Assembly (NCBI RefSeq): GCF_030815855.1
Contig: NZ_JAUSXG010000001.1
Span: forward strand, 4,526,001 to 4,590,000
From: Variovorax paradoxus
Lineage (GTDB): Bacteria > Pseudomonadota > Gammaproteobacteria > Burkholderiales > Burkholderiaceae_C
DNA: 64,000 bases
Reading direction: 5' to 3'
The notes beneath the pieces are model-generated. The model saw only the letters and a list, made by a program, of their open reading frames with translations, was not told where the DNA came from and did no database searches. Below, piece by piece: positions 45,609-54,738 of this stretch (within the stretch, counting starts at the first letter, position 1; every line of letters begins with the position of its first letter). The position numbers and the translations under genes were made by a program.

Positions 45609-47423
45609 ATGCCAAGCCACAACCACACACAGAAGCGAAGCGCGGGATGGGCCGGCCTGTTGATGGGCAGCGTCTTGCAGTGCGCGCTCGCGCTGGCGCA
45701 ACCCGCCGCTCCGGCGGACGCTCCGCCATCCGGCGAAGGCGAGTGGACCATGGCGGCCCGCGACTACGCAAGCACGCGCTTCAGCCCGCTCACCCAGATC
45801 ACGAGCGCCAACGTCGCCAGGCTCCAGCCGGCCTTCATCTTCTCGACCGGTGTGGTGCGCGGCCACGAGGCGGCGCCGCTGGTGGTGGGCGGCACGATGT
45901 ACATCGTCGGCCCCTACCCAAACGTGCTCTTCGCGCTCGACCTCACGAAACCCGGCGCGCCGCTCAAGTGGAAGTTCGAGCCCCGGCCCGATGCCGGCTC
46001 GCAAGGCGTTGCATGCTGCGACCTGGTCAGCCGCGGTGCCGCGTATGCCGATGGACGCGTGTTCTTCAACACGCTCGACAACCAGACTCTCGCCGTCGAT
46101 GCGGCAACCGGCGCCGAACTGTGGCGCGTGAAGCTCGGTGACATCCGCATCGGCGAAACCATGACGATGGCGCCGCTGGTGGTCAAGGGCAAGGTGCTCG
46201 TGGGCAACAGCGGCGGCGAGTTCGGCGTGCGCGGCTGGCTCGCGGCGCTCGACGCGGCCACCGGCAAGACCGTGTGGCGCGCGTGGAGCACGGGGCCGGA
46301 CAGCGACGTGCTGATCGGTGCGCAGTTCAAGCCCTTCTATGCGCAGGACCGCGGCAAGGACCTGGGCGTGAGCTCCTGGCCGCCCGAGGCCTGGAAGATC
46401 GGCGGCGGCAACGTGTGGGGCTGGATTTCGTACGACTCCGAGCTCGACCTCATCTACTACGGCACGGCCAACCCCGGGCCTTGGAACCCCGAGCAGCGGC
46501 CCGGCGACAACCGCTGGACCGCCGGGCTCTTCGCGCGCCGGCCCGACACCGGCGAGGCGGTCTGGTTCTATCAGTTCAGCCCGCACGACCTGCACGACTA
46601 CGACGGCGTGAACGAGAACATCCTGATCGACGCCGAGGTGGCCGGCAAGGCGCGCAAGGTGCTGGTCCATCCCGACCGCAACGGCCATGTCTACCTGATG
46701 GACCGCACGAACGGCGAGGTGCTGTCGGCGCCGCCGTTCGTCAAGGTGACGACCTCCTCGGGCGTGGACCTGAAGACCGGGCGCCTGCGCTACGACCCGT
46801 CCAAGGAGCCGAAGGTCGGCAGGACCGTCCGCGAGATCTGCCCCGCCTCGCCCGGCGCCAAGGACTGGCAGCCCTCGGCGTGGTCGCCGCGCACGCGGCT
46901 GGTCTACATCCCGCACCAGAACCTGTGCCAGGACAGCCAGCCCTCCCAGGTGAGCTACATCGCGGGCACGCCCTATGTGGGTGCCGAGACGCGCATGTAC
47001 TCGGGGCCGGGCGGCCAGCGCGGCCGGTTCACCGCATGGGACCCGGTCGCAGGCAAGGCGGCCTGGTCGAAGGAAGAAAACTTTCCGGTCTGGAGCGGCG
47101 CGCTCGCGACGGCGGGCGACGTCGTCTTCTACGGCACGATGGAAGGCTGGTTCAAGGCGCTCGACGCGCGAAGCGGCGCGCTGCTGTGGCAGTACAAGAC
47201 CGAGTCCGGAATCATCGGCCAGCCGGTGTCCTACCGCGGCCCCGACGGCAAGCAGTACGTGGCGGTGCTGTCGGGCGTGGGCGGCTGGGCCGGCGCGGTG
47301 GTCGCGGGCGATCTCGACGCGCGCGACGGCACCGCCGCGCTGGGCTTCGCCAATGCCATGAAAGACCTGTCCGCGGCCACGCGCAAAGGCGGCAAGCTGT
47401 ATGTCTTCAAGTTGCCCGACTGA
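45609..47423 (+). CDS. xoxF: lanthanide-type PQQ-dependent methanol/alcohol dehydrogenase, XoxF-like
   Basis: This periplasmic quinoprotein oxidises alcohols, passing electrons to cytochrome c. The 604-residue protein has a signal peptide (about 1-31) and an eight-bladed propeller. The vicinal disulphide C136-C137 (VACCDLV) over PQQ, E204 in GGEFGVRG and N288 in GTANPGPWN are the metal and cofactor ligands. DYD at 330-332 supplies the catalytic Asp and the extra Asp that marks lanthanide-dependent XoxF (MxaF has Ala there). The start is uncertain: ATG at 45609 or 45591. Its 3' end overlaps the next gene by 23 bases. It heads a run of genes reaching coxC. PQQ synthesis genes are not in the window. 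Confidence 0.9.
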   Translation: MPSHNHTQKRSAGWAGLLMGSVLQCALALAQPAAPADAPPSGEGEWTMAARDYASTRFSPLTQITSANVARLQPAFIFSTGVVRGHEAAPLVVGGTMYIVGPYPNVLFALDLTKPGAPLKWKFEPRPDAGSQGVACCDLVSRGAAYADGRVFFNTLDNQTLAVDAATGAELWRVKLGDIRIGETMTMAPLVVKGKVLVGNSGGEFGVRGWLAALDAATGKTVWRAWSTGPDSDVLIGAQFKPFYAQDRGKDLGVSSWPPEAWKIGGGNVWGWISYDSELDLIYYGTANPGPWNPEQRPGDNRWTAGLFARRPDTGEAVWFYQFSPHDLHDYDGVNENILIDAEVAGKARKVLVHPDRNGHVYLMDRTNGEVLSAPPFVKVTTSSGVDLKTGRLRYDPSKEPKVGRTVREICPASPGAKDWQPSAWSPRTRLVYIPHQNLCQDSQPSQVSYIAGTPYVGAETRMYSGPGGQRGRFTAWDPVAGKAAWSKEENFPVWSGALATAGDVVFYGTMEGWFKALDARSGALLWQYKTESGIIGQPVSYRGPDGKQYVAVLSGVGGWAGAVVAGDLDARDGTAALGFANAMKDLSAATRKGGKLYVFKLPD

Positions 47424-48264
47424 GAAGCTCGCTTGCGCAGCGGCCGTTGCCTTGCTTGCGCTGCTCGGCGCGCTGCCGCGGGCCGGCGCACAGGAGCAGG
47501 CCGCCGCGGCGCAGCCGGCCGCGCTGCGCGTGTGCGCCGAGCCCGACAACCTGCCCTACTCGCGCGAGGACCAGAGCGGTTTCGAGAACCGCATCGCGCG
47601 CCTCTTGGCCGACGACCTGCGTCTGCCGCTGCAGTACGAATGGCTGCCCGACCGGCGCGGCTTCGTGCGCAAGACCCTCGGTGCCAATGCCTGCGACGTG
47701 ATCATCGGCGTGCCCGCGGGGGACGAACGCGTGCTGACCACGAACCCCTACTACCGCTCGAGCTATGTCTTCGTCCAGCCCGCGGCGAAGGCGGAGAACG
47801 CCGGCGCGCTGCGCTCCTTCGACGACGTCCGCCTGCCCGCGCTGCGCATCGGCGTGCAGCTGATCGGCAACGACCTGGCCGCCACGCCGCCCGGCCATGT
47901 GCTGGCGCGGCACGATGCGGTGCGCCACGTGGTCGGCTTCACCGTGTTCGGCGAAGGACCGCCCGCGCAACGCATGGTGGACGCGGTGGCGCATGGCCAG
48001 CTCGACGCCGCGGTGGTCTGGGGACCGCAGGCGGGCTACTTCGCGGCGCGCACCACGCCGGCGCTTCGGCTCACGCCGGCCGCGGCGCCGGCCGACCCGG
48101 ACCTGCCCTTCAGCTTCTCGATCGCGATGGGCGTGCGCAAAGGCGATCGTGCGATGAAGGCGCGCCTGGACGACTTTCTTGTGCGGCGCGAGGCCGACAT
48201 CGGCGGCATTCTCGACGCGTATGCGGTGCCTCGCCTGCCCCCTGCGGGCCCGGAGCGGCCATGA
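47401..48264 (+). CDS. xoxJ: XoxJ/MxaJ-like periplasmic binding protein
   Basis: The 287-residue protein has a signal peptide ending near RAGAQ and a type 2 periplasmic-binding fold (RVCAEPDNLPYSREDQSGFENRIARLLAD, PLQYEWLPDRRGFVRKTLGANACDVIIGVP). It belongs to the group of quinoprotein-dehydrogenase-associated binding proteins (MxaJ, XoxJ), thought to help activate or mature the dehydrogenase rather than to transport. Its ATG at 47401 overlaps the end of xoxF by 23 bases, with AAAGGCGG upstream. Its stop overlaps the cytochrome c gene by four bases. The role with XoxF is inferred from family and position. Confidence 0.88.
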   Translation: MSSSCPTEKLACAAAVALLALLGALPRAGAQEQAAAAQPAALRVCAEPDNLPYSREDQSGFENRIARLLADDLRLPLQYEWLPDRRGFVRKTLGANACDVIIGVPAGDERVLTTNPYYRSSYVFVQPAAKAENAGALRSFDDVRLPALRIGVQLIGNDLAATPPGHVLARHDAVRHVVGFTVFGEGPPAQRMVDAVAHGQLDAAVVWGPQAGYFAARTTPALRLTPAAAPADPDLPFSFSIAMGVRKGDRAMKARLDDFLVRREADIGGILDAYAVPRLPPAGPERP

Positions 48265-48830
48265 CGGCAAGCGCACCGCGCCTTGCAGGCACCGCGCTGC
48301 TCGCGCTCGCGGCGGCACTGGCGCTGTGCGCCTGCGAGCGCGAAATGCGCCGCTTCGAGAGCCCGCCCGACAACCGGTCGAGCGCGCGCCCGGAAACACC
48401 GAGAACCAGCACGCTGCAACCGGCCGAGGCGCGCAGCGATCCGGTGCGCCTGCCGGCGGGCAACGGCGAAGGCTATGAAGGCAACGCCTACAACGTGGCG
48501 CAGGGCAAGCGCCTGTACCGCTGGTACAACTGCGGCGGCTGCCACGCGCAGGGCGGCGGCGGCATGGGGCCGGCGCTCATCGACGACCAGTGGCGCTACG
48601 GCAGCGAGCCGGCGCAGATCTTCAACACCATCATGCAGGGGCGGCCGAACGGCATGCCTTCGTTCGGCGGGCACCTGAGCGAAGACCAGGTCTGGCAGAT
48701 CACCGCCTACGTGCGCTCGATGAGCGGCCAGCTGCGCAAGGACGTCGCCCCCGGCCGCGCCGACAGCCTGCAGGCCAGCGAACCCGAAGCGGCGCGCGAC
48801 CGTGAGCCGCCCAAGCCGGGAGCCAAATGA
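48261..48830 (+). CDS. xoxG: cytochrome c lipoprotein, XoxG-like electron acceptor
   Basis: The 189-residue protein has a lipobox (LCAC, Cys25) after a hydrophobic signal, so it is anchored in the membrane. A single class I haem c site CGGCH (91-95) and a Met ligand near 133 in PNGMPSF are visible, in the context typical of cytochromes next to xoxF (YNVAQGKRLYRWYNCGGCH). It likely accepts electrons from XoxF and hands them to the caa3 oxidase. It overlaps xoxJ and coxB by four bases each (ATGA), so the chain is translated as one unit. Confidence 0.85.
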   Translation: MTASAPRLAGTALLALAAALALCACEREMRRFESPPDNRSSARPETPRTSTLQPAEARSDPVRLPAGNGEGYEGNAYNVAQGKRLYRWYNCGGCHAQGGGGMGPALIDDQWRYGSEPAQIFNTIMQGRPNGMPSFGGHLSEDQVWQITAYVRSMSGQLRKDVAPGRADSLQASEPEAARDREPPKPGAK

Positions 48831-49795
48831 TGGACGCGCTGCACGACGTGCTCGCCCCCTTCGGCCCGCAGGCCGGCCATGTGCGCGAACTGTGGCTGCT
48901 CACGCTGGCCGTGTGCACGGTGGTCTTCGCGGCCGTGCTGGCGGCGTTGCTCATTGCGCTTCTGCGCGCGCCGCGCGCCGGTAGCGTGAGCCCGCCGGAC
49001 CTGTCGGCGCTGGGCCGGCCCGAGCCCGGCAAGCGGCGCAGCGTGATCGCCGCCGTCGCGGCCTCCACGCTGCTGTTGCTCGCGCTCATCGCGGCGAGCA
49101 TCTTCACCGACCGGGCGCTCGCCAGGCTTTCCACCGAAGGCGCGTTGCGGCTCGAAGTCACGGCCCATCAATGGTGGTGGGAAGTGCGCTACGTCGAGCC
49201 GCAAGTGGCCGACAGCTTCGTCACCGCGAACGAAATCCATGTGCCGACCGGCCGGCCGGTGATCGTCACCCTCAAGGCCGACGACGTGATCCACAGCTTC
49301 TGGGTGCCGAGCCTCGCGGGCAAGAAGGACCTGCTTCCGGGCCGCACCACCACGATGAATTTCCGCGCCGACCGCGACGGCGTGTACCGCGGCCAGTGCG
49401 CGGAGTTCTGCGGTTCGCAGCACGCGCTGATGGCCTTCTTCGTGGTGGCCGATCCGCCCGAGCGCTACGCCGCATGGGCCGCGGCGCAACGCCGCACGGC
49501 CGCCGAACCCGCAGGCGACCAACCGCTGCGCGGCCGCGAGATCTTCATGCGGTCGAGTTGCGCGATGTGCCACGCCATCGACGGCACCACCGCCCAGGCC
49601 ATGCGCGGCCCGAACCTCACGCACGTCGCGAGCCGCGGCACGCTGGCCGCGGGCGCACTGGCCAACACGCCGGAAGAGCTGAAGCGCTGGATTGCCGACC
49701 CCCAGCAGATCAAGCCCGGCACCTACATGCCCGCCACCCAGCTCCCGCCCGAAGAGATGGACGCGCTGGTCGGCTATCTGCAGACGCTGCGCTGA
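48827..49795 (+). CDS. coxB: caa3-type cytochrome c oxidase subunit II with C-terminal cytochrome c
   Basis: The 322-residue subunit has two membrane helices (about 22-46 and 72-94), a cupredoxin domain with the CuA site H156, C191, C195, H199 and M202 (CAEFCGSQHALM), and a C-terminal cytochrome c with CAMCH at 245-249 and a Met ligand near TYMPAT. The fused haem marks a caa3 enzyme, able to accept electrons from the upstream cytochrome c. The ATG at 48827 overlaps the xoxG stop; coxA begins two bases after its stop. Confidence 0.95.
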   Translation: MMDALHDVLAPFGPQAGHVRELWLLTLAVCTVVFAAVLAALLIALLRAPRAGSVSPPDLSALGRPEPGKRRSVIAAVAASTLLLLALIAASIFTDRALARLSTEGALRLEVTAHQWWWEVRYVEPQVADSFVTANEIHVPTGRPVIVTLKADDVIHSFWVPSLAGKKDLLPGRTTTMNFRADRDGVYRGQCAEFCGSQHALMAFFVVADPPERYAAWAAAQRRTAAEPAGDQPLRGREIFMRSSCAMCHAIDGTTAQAMRGPNLTHVASRGTLAAGALANTPEELKRWIADPQQIKPGTYMPATQLPPEEMDALVGYLQTLR

Positions 49796-49797
49796 CG

Positions 49798-51774
49798 ATG
49801 CAACACGCCATGAACCCGCCCGGCCACGCTCCCGCCTCGCGCCTGAAGGACGGCCCCGGACCGGGCTCGCCCGAAGCCGCCGCGCTGGATGCCACCTGGA
49901 GCGATCCGCCGGGCCTCCTCGGCTGGCTCGCGGCCGTCAACCATAAGACGATTGCGCGCCGCTTCGTCATCACGACCTTCTGCTTCTTCGTGGCCGGCGG
50001 CGCTCTCGCGCTGCTCATGCGGCTGCAACTCGCGCGTCCCGGTTCGAAGCTCGTGGGGCCGGACCTCTACAACCAGCTGTTCACGATGCACGGCTCGACG
50101 ATGATGTTTCTCTTCGCCGTGCCCGTGATGCAGGCCGTGGCCGTGTACCTTCTTCCGCTGATGCTCGGCACGCGCAGCATCGCCTTTCCGCGCCTGAACG
50201 CCTTCGCCTATTGGATCTTCCTGTTCGGCGGCGTGATGCTCTACGTGGTCTTCGCGCTGGATGCCGGTCCCGACGTGGGCTGGTTTTCGTACGTGCCGCT
50301 GGCGGGGCCCGACTATTCGCCGGGCAAGCGCGCCGACTTCTGGGCCCAGATGATCACCTTCACCGAGCTGTCGGCAATGCTCGAGGCGATCGTGGTGATC
50401 ACCACGGTGTTCAAGCTGCGCGCGCCGGGCATGACGCTCAACCGCATTCCGCTGTTCGTGTGGGCCATGCTGGTCACGGCCTTCATGGTGCTGTTCGCCA
50501 TGCCCTCGGTGATGCTGGCGAGCACCACGCTCATCATGGACCGGCTGGTCGGCACCCACTTCTACAACCCGGCCGAAGGCGGCGACGTGGTGCTGTGGCA
50601 GCACCTGTTCTGGTTCTTCGGCCACCCCGAGGTGTACCTGATCTTCCTGCCCGGGCTGGGCTTTCTCTCGGCCATCATTCCGACGTTTGCGCGGCGGCCG
50701 ATCTACGGCTACACGGCCATGGTGCTGTCGCTGATCGCCACCGCCTTCCTGGCTTTCGGGCTGTGGGTGCATCACATGTTCGCGGTCAACCTGCCGGAAC
50801 TCGGCAAGAGCTTCTTCACCGCCGCGAGCATGCTGATCGCCATTCCCTCGGCGGTGCAGATCTTCTGCTGGCTTGCCACGCTGTGGAGCGGCAAGCTCGA
50901 CTTCAAGACGCCGCTGCTCTTCGTGCTCGGCTTCTTCTTCATCCTCGTGCTGGGCGGCATGACCGGCATCATGCTGGCCTCGGTGCCGCTCGATCTGCAG
51001 GTGCACGACAGCTATTTCGTCGTGGCGCACCTGCACTACGTGCTCATCGGCGGCGCGGTGTTTCCGCTGTTCGGCGCGTTCTACTACTGGTATCCCAAAG
51101 TCACGGGGCGGCTCATGAGCGAGCGCCTCGGGCGCTGGAACTTCTGGCTCTTCTTCATCGGCTTCAACGTGGCCTTCTTCCCGATGCACCTGCTCGGCCT
51201 GAAGGGCATGCCGCGCCGGGTCTACACCTACCAGGCGGGGCTGGGCTGGGACACGCTGAACCTGGTCTCGACCATCGGCTCGTTGATCATTGCGGTGTCG
51301 GCGTTGCTCTTCGTCGTGAACGCGGTGCGCAGCCTGCGCCGGGGCGCGCCCGCGGGCGCCGACCCCTGGGGCGCCGGCACGCTCGAATGGGCCACCGAGT
51401 CGCCGCCGCCGCCCTGCAACTTCCACGCGATTCCGGTGGTGCATGGCCGCGACCCGCTCTGGGAAGCGCCGCGCGCTCGGGCCGAGGACGAGCAGCCGGC
51501 CTTCACGCACGTGAGCGGTCTGGCGGCCGATACGCGCGAACTGCTCGCGACCACGGTGCTCGACGCACGGCCCGATCTGCGCGTGAACTTCCCCGATCCC
51601 ACCATCTGGCCGCTGGTCAGCGCGCTCGCGGTCACGGTGCTCTTCATCGGATCGATCTTCACACCCTGGGCCGTGGTGTGGGGCAGCATTCCGATCGCGA
51701 TCGCCCTCACGGCCTGGTTCTGGCCCGACCGCGCGGAAACGTCCGTACACCTGAGCCTGGAGCGCAAGCCATGA
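49798..51774 (+). CDS. coxA: caa3-type cytochrome c oxidase subunit I
   Basis: Subunit I holds haem a and the haem a3-CuB centre that reduces O2 and pumps protons. The 658-residue protein has twelve core helices with the haem and copper His in MHGSTMMFLF, WFFGHPEVYLIFLPG (His-Tyr crosslink), GLWVHHMFAV and HDSYFVVAHLHYVLIGG. An extra C-terminal region of about 150 residues (from ESPPPPCNFHAIP) carries two more helices (TIWPLVSALAVTVLFIGSIF, AVVWGSIPIAIAL), as in the group of caa3 oxidases with an extended CoxA. The ATG is at 49798; the stop overlaps coxC by four bases. Confidence 0.95.
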   Translation: MQHAMNPPGHAPASRLKDGPGPGSPEAAALDATWSDPPGLLGWLAAVNHKTIARRFVITTFCFFVAGGALALLMRLQLARPGSKLVGPDLYNQLFTMHGSTMMFLFAVPVMQAVAVYLLPLMLGTRSIAFPRLNAFAYWIFLFGGVMLYVVFALDAGPDVGWFSYVPLAGPDYSPGKRADFWAQMITFTELSAMLEAIVVITTVFKLRAPGMTLNRIPLFVWAMLVTAFMVLFAMPSVMLASTTLIMDRLVGTHFYNPAEGGDVVLWQHLFWFFGHPEVYLIFLPGLGFLSAIIPTFARRPIYGYTAMVLSLIATAFLAFGLWVHHMFAVNLPELGKSFFTAASMLIAIPSAVQIFCWLATLWSGKLDFKTPLLFVLGFFFILVLGGMTGIMLASVPLDLQVHDSYFVVAHLHYVLIGGAVFPLFGAFYYWYPKVTGRLMSERLGRWNFWLFFIGFNVAFFPMHLLGLKGMPRRVYTYQAGLGWDTLNLVSTIGSLIIAVSALLFVVNAVRSLRRGAPAGADPWGAGTLEWATESPPPPCNFHAIPVVHGRDPLWEAPRARAEDEQPAFTHVSGLAADTRELLATTVLDARPDLRVNFPDPTIWPLVSALAVTVLFIGSIFTPWAVVWGSIPIAIALTAWFWPDRAETSVHLSLERKP

Positions 51775-52370
51775 CCCGCCGCGCACTCGACGTCTCGGGC
51801 CTGCCGAGCTATGCCTTCAGCCACCGCAGCCTCATGTGGTGGGGCACCTTCGGGCTGATCGCCATCGAAGGCACCCTGTTCGCACTGGCCATCGGCACCT
51901 ACCTGTATTTGCGCAGCCAGTCCGACGCCTGGCCGATCGGGGCGCCCCCGCCGGATCTGCTGTGGGGCACGGCGAACACGCTGGTTCTTCTGCTCAGCAT
52001 CTGGCCGAACCAGAAAGCCAAGTGGGCGGCCGAAGCCTGCGACCTGGTGCGGACACGCCGCTGGCTGCTGGTCGGACTCGCGTTCGCCTTGATTTTTCTC
52101 GTGCTGCGCTGCTTCGAGTTCGCATCGCTTCACACCCGCTGGGACAGCAACGCCTACGGCTCCATCGTCTGGACGCTGCTCGGCCTGCACACGGTTCACC
52201 TGCTCACCGACACCTACGACACGGCGGTGCTCGGCGTGCTTCTCTTCACCGGTCCGATGGAAGGCCAGCGCTTCGTCGACGTGAGCGAGAACGCGCTCTA
52301 CTGGTATTTCGTCGTGTTCTCGTGGCTGCCGATCTATGCGGTCATCTATGGCGTGCCGCGCCTTCAATGA
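51771..52370 (+). CDS. coxC: caa3-type cytochrome c oxidase subunit III
   Basis: The 199-residue membrane protein has five helices and matches the short form of subunit III: WWGTFGLIAIEGTLFALAIGTYLYLR, LGLHTVHLLTDTYDT (conserved His) and NALYWYFVVFSWLPIYAVIY. The ATG at 51771 overlaps the coxA stop (ATGA). Together with subunits II and I it completes the oxidase; ctaG upstream probably helps assembly. Confidence 0.92.
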   Translation: MTRRALDVSGLPSYAFSHRSLMWWGTFGLIAIEGTLFALAIGTYLYLRSQSDAWPIGAPPPDLLWGTANTLVLLLSIWPNQKAKWAAEACDLVRTRRWLLVGLAFALIFLVLRCFEFASLHTRWDSNAYGSIVWTLLGLHTVHLLTDTYDTAVLGVLLFTGPMEGQRFVDVSENALYWYFVVFSWLPIYAVIYGVPRLQ

Positions 52371-52384
52371 GAAGAGAACGGGCC

Positions 52385-52753
52385 ATGACGAACTTCAAGG
52401 CATCGAAAACATGGCTTGCGCTGCTGGTGGTTCCCGCCTTCGCGCTGCTGTACCAGACGCTGGCCTATGCCGCCGTCCCGGGCGCATGCACGCTGCAGAG
52501 CTCGCTGCTGCTGCACGCGTTGAGCCTCGTGGCGCTGCTGGGCTGCCTGGCGCCCACGCTGCTCGCAGCCCACGAGTGGCGTCGCCTCCGCACCGGACTG
52601 CACAGCGGCGAAAGCCTGGACAGCGATGCCGCAGCGGCCGCCGTGCGCCAGCGCTTTCTCGCGGCGGCCGCGACCGGGGTGGGCGCGCTCTTCACGCTCG
52701 TGGTGGCATCGCAGTGGTTCGCGGCCTGGGTGCTGTCGCCCTGCCTGCAATGA
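52385..52753 (+). CDS. small membrane protein at the end of the cox operon
   Basis: The 122-residue protein has three hydrophobic segments (about 10-29, 41-63 and 95-114) and a linking charged stretch with EWRRLRTGLHSGES. No family is recognised. It begins 14 bases after coxC with GAGAA upstream and is likely co-transcribed, perhaps as an oxidase accessory subunit. It is convergent with the DksA-like gene. Confidence 0.7.
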   Translation: MTNFKASKTWLALLVVPAFALLYQTLAYAAVPGACTLQSSLLLHALSLVALLGCLAPTLLAAHEWRRLRTGLHSGESLDSDAAAAAVRQRFLAAAATGVGALFTLVVASQWFAAWVLSPCLQ

Positions 52754-52808
52754 ACCGCGATCAACGGCCGTTGCGCCGGCCGCCAGGTTGCCGGCACTGC
52801 CTTCGATC

Positions 52809-53198
52809 TCAAAGTGTCGGCGGCAGGCGGATCTCGATCGGGTGCGTTTGCTCGTAGCGCTGCTGGCATTCGACGCACCGCGCGGAGGCGGGCATGGCGT
52901 CGAGCCTTTCGTTCGGGATCCGCACGCCGCAATCCACGCAGAGACCGAATTCACCGGTGCGCAGGCGCTCGCGGGCGGCATCGATGTCCCGCAGTTCGGC
53001 GACATCGCGGTCCATCTCCGCGTGGCGCACCGCTTCGCGGAGCCGCTCCTCGGCAACGTCCACCGTGTCCGGCACTTGCACGTGCGGGGTTCGGGTCGGA
53101 GCCTCGGCCTCGTCGGCCTTGGCGGTCCTCAATTCAGACTCGAGTTCGGCCGCTCGCTCGTCGAGCTTGCGGTGCCACTTTTCCGTGTTCTTCATCAT
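52809..53198 (-). CDS. DksA/TraR-family zinc-finger protein
   Basis: The 129-residue protein resembles DksA, which binds the RNA polymerase secondary channel and works with ppGpp. A coiled coil (about 5-75) carries a DxxDxA motif (D44, D47, A49), and the C4 zinc finger uses C87, C90, C108 and C111 (CVDCG, CVEC). It is shorter than housekeeping DksA and probably a secondary homologue acting under stress. The start at 53198 is one of two adjacent ATGs. It is divergent from the candidate nuclease-fold gene and convergent with the cox operon. Confidence 0.88.
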   Translation of the reverse strand: MMKNTEKWHRKLDERAAELESELRTAKADEAEAPTRTPHVQVPDTVDVAEERLREAVRHAEMDRDVAELRDIDAARERLRTGEFGLCVDCGVRIPNERLDAMPASARCVECQQRYEQTHPIEIRLPPTL

Positions 53199-53289
53199 GC
53201 CGGAGTGACTGGCAAGCGGCATGCCCGCCGCGGCGCCATTCCGGCGCGCAGGGCCGATCCGCATGCGCTTCGGCTGGCCTCAATCGAAC

Positions 53290-54738
53290 ATGCGATGCTT
53301 GGCCCAACCCCTTTTGCAGCAACTTCGACCCCGAACTGACTTGCAGCATCTCGACGCCCTTCTTCTGGCCGCCTTGCGCGCCGCGCCGCGCAGATACCGG
53401 ATGCCGCCCTTGCCGGCCGATGCCGACGCGGCCGCGGCGAGCAGCGCGGACACGGCGCTCGCCTTTGCGATCGAGGCTGTACGCATCGCGAAGGAGGAAC
53501 GGCGCTTGCCGCCGCCGGCGCCTGTGCAGGCACTTTTCACCCAGGCGCTGGCGCGGCTGATTCACGAGGCGCTTGCACCCGCAGGCGGCGACCCGAGGTT
53601 CCAGGCGATGGTGATGCAAGCGCAGGATCCAGTGGTTCACGAGCATGTGCACCTGTCGAGGCAGCGCAAGGCCGATCTGCGTGCGATCGCGGCCGCGACG
53701 AACGCCATCGCCCATCCGGGCAAATTGCGGACGATGGCGCCCGGTGAGGTGCGCGAGGCACTGGCCCGGCTGCACGAGTTGGCGGCGGCGGGCGCATGGG
53801 AAGACCTTGCGCGCTCCATCGATCGGTTGCTCGGACAGAAACCCTTCCAACAGGAAAATCTGCATCTGGCACTCGAGGCCATTCTTTCCAACCCCGCGCT
53901 GGAACGGCTGGTACGCGGCAACCAGCTGCTGCGCCTCGAAGCCGTGCAACGCTACCAGGCGCTTTGCGAACAGCACGGTCCGGCCGCGGGAAGCGACGCC
54001 GCGGCCGCCCAGGGGCGTGCATCGGCACGACAGGGTGACATGGCAGAGCAAGCCGGCGTGCAGGCGTTTCGCAAGATCGCGGATGCGTTGAACCAGCGCG
54101 CGGAAGGCAGCGCCAGCTACCGCGTCGTGCGCAGCCTCCGAACGCCGGGTGGTTTTCCCGGAGACGCGAGCAAGGCCAAAGAGGAATGGGACGCCGCGAT
54201 CGTGCGTAGCGACGCACACGGTGCGGCCGAACTCGTTCTGCTTGCGGAGATCAAGGCATCTCCCGCAGCCGTCACATCCGACTTCCCGCGCCTGCTGCGC
54301 GGCCTGCGGCGACTGGCACAGGCGCGCGCGGAAGAGACCTACGCCTTTGCATCGGCCGACGGCGAAACACGCGTTCCCGGAGCGTCGCTGCAGAGGCTCC
54401 GCCCGGACGGCCACGCGTTGCCGCCGCACGTGATCTATTGCTGCCCGGCACCGCCCGAATCGCTGCCGCAGCCAGTGAGTGCCGCGAGCAAGGCCGTGCT
54501 TCTCGCCGAGCCCGCAAGCCTCGCCTTCGCGCACCGGCTCGCACGCGGCGAAGCGCCGTCGCACGCATTGCTGGCCCCCGTGTGGGAAGCCCTTGCGACA
54601 GCACCGCGGCTTCGGGCCGCGCTCTACCAGCATGAAACCGCTCGGACGGCGCGCGCGGCAATGCTGCATCCGGACGATGTGCTGGCGTCCGTGGCGCAAT
54701 GCCTCGCGATCACCGGCGGCACCGCCGACGGCGGCTAG
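53290..54738 (+). CDS. uncharacterised protein, candidate PD-(D/E)XK nuclease fold
   Basis: The 482-residue protein has a mostly helical, Ala/Leu-rich N-terminal half and no signal or membrane segment. In the C-terminal half, EQAGVQAFRKIADAL (Glu253) is followed by EEWDAAIVR (Asp301) and VLLAEIKAS (Glu320, Lys322). An acidic helix, an Asp, then a strand with ExK about 18 residues later is the pattern of PD-(D/E)XK enzymes, and a hydrophobic strand precedes the ExK as expected. This is motif reading only; no family was recognised. The start at 53290 is tentative. Its stop overlaps the convergent mscS stop by four bases (CTAG). Confidence 0.55.
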   Translation: MRCLAQPLLQQLRPRTDLQHLDALLLAALRAAPRRYRMPPLPADADAAAASSADTALAFAIEAVRIAKEERRLPPPAPVQALFTQALARLIHEALAPAGGDPRFQAMVMQAQDPVVHEHVHLSRQRKADLRAIAAATNAIAHPGKLRTMAPGEVREALARLHELAAAGAWEDLARSIDRLLGQKPFQQENLHLALEAILSNPALERLVRGNQLLRLEAVQRYQALCEQHGPAAGSDAAAAQGRASARQGDMAEQAGVQAFRKIADALNQRAEGSASYRVVRSLRTPGGFPGDASKAKEEWDAAIVRSDAHGAAELVLLAEIKASPAAVTSDFPRLLRGLRRLAQARAEETYAFASADGETRVPGASLQRLRPDGHALPPHVIYCCPAPPESLPQPVSAASKAVLLAEPASLAFAHRLARGEAPSHALLAPVWEALATAPRLRAALYQHETARTARAAMLHPDDVLASVAQCLAITGGTADGG

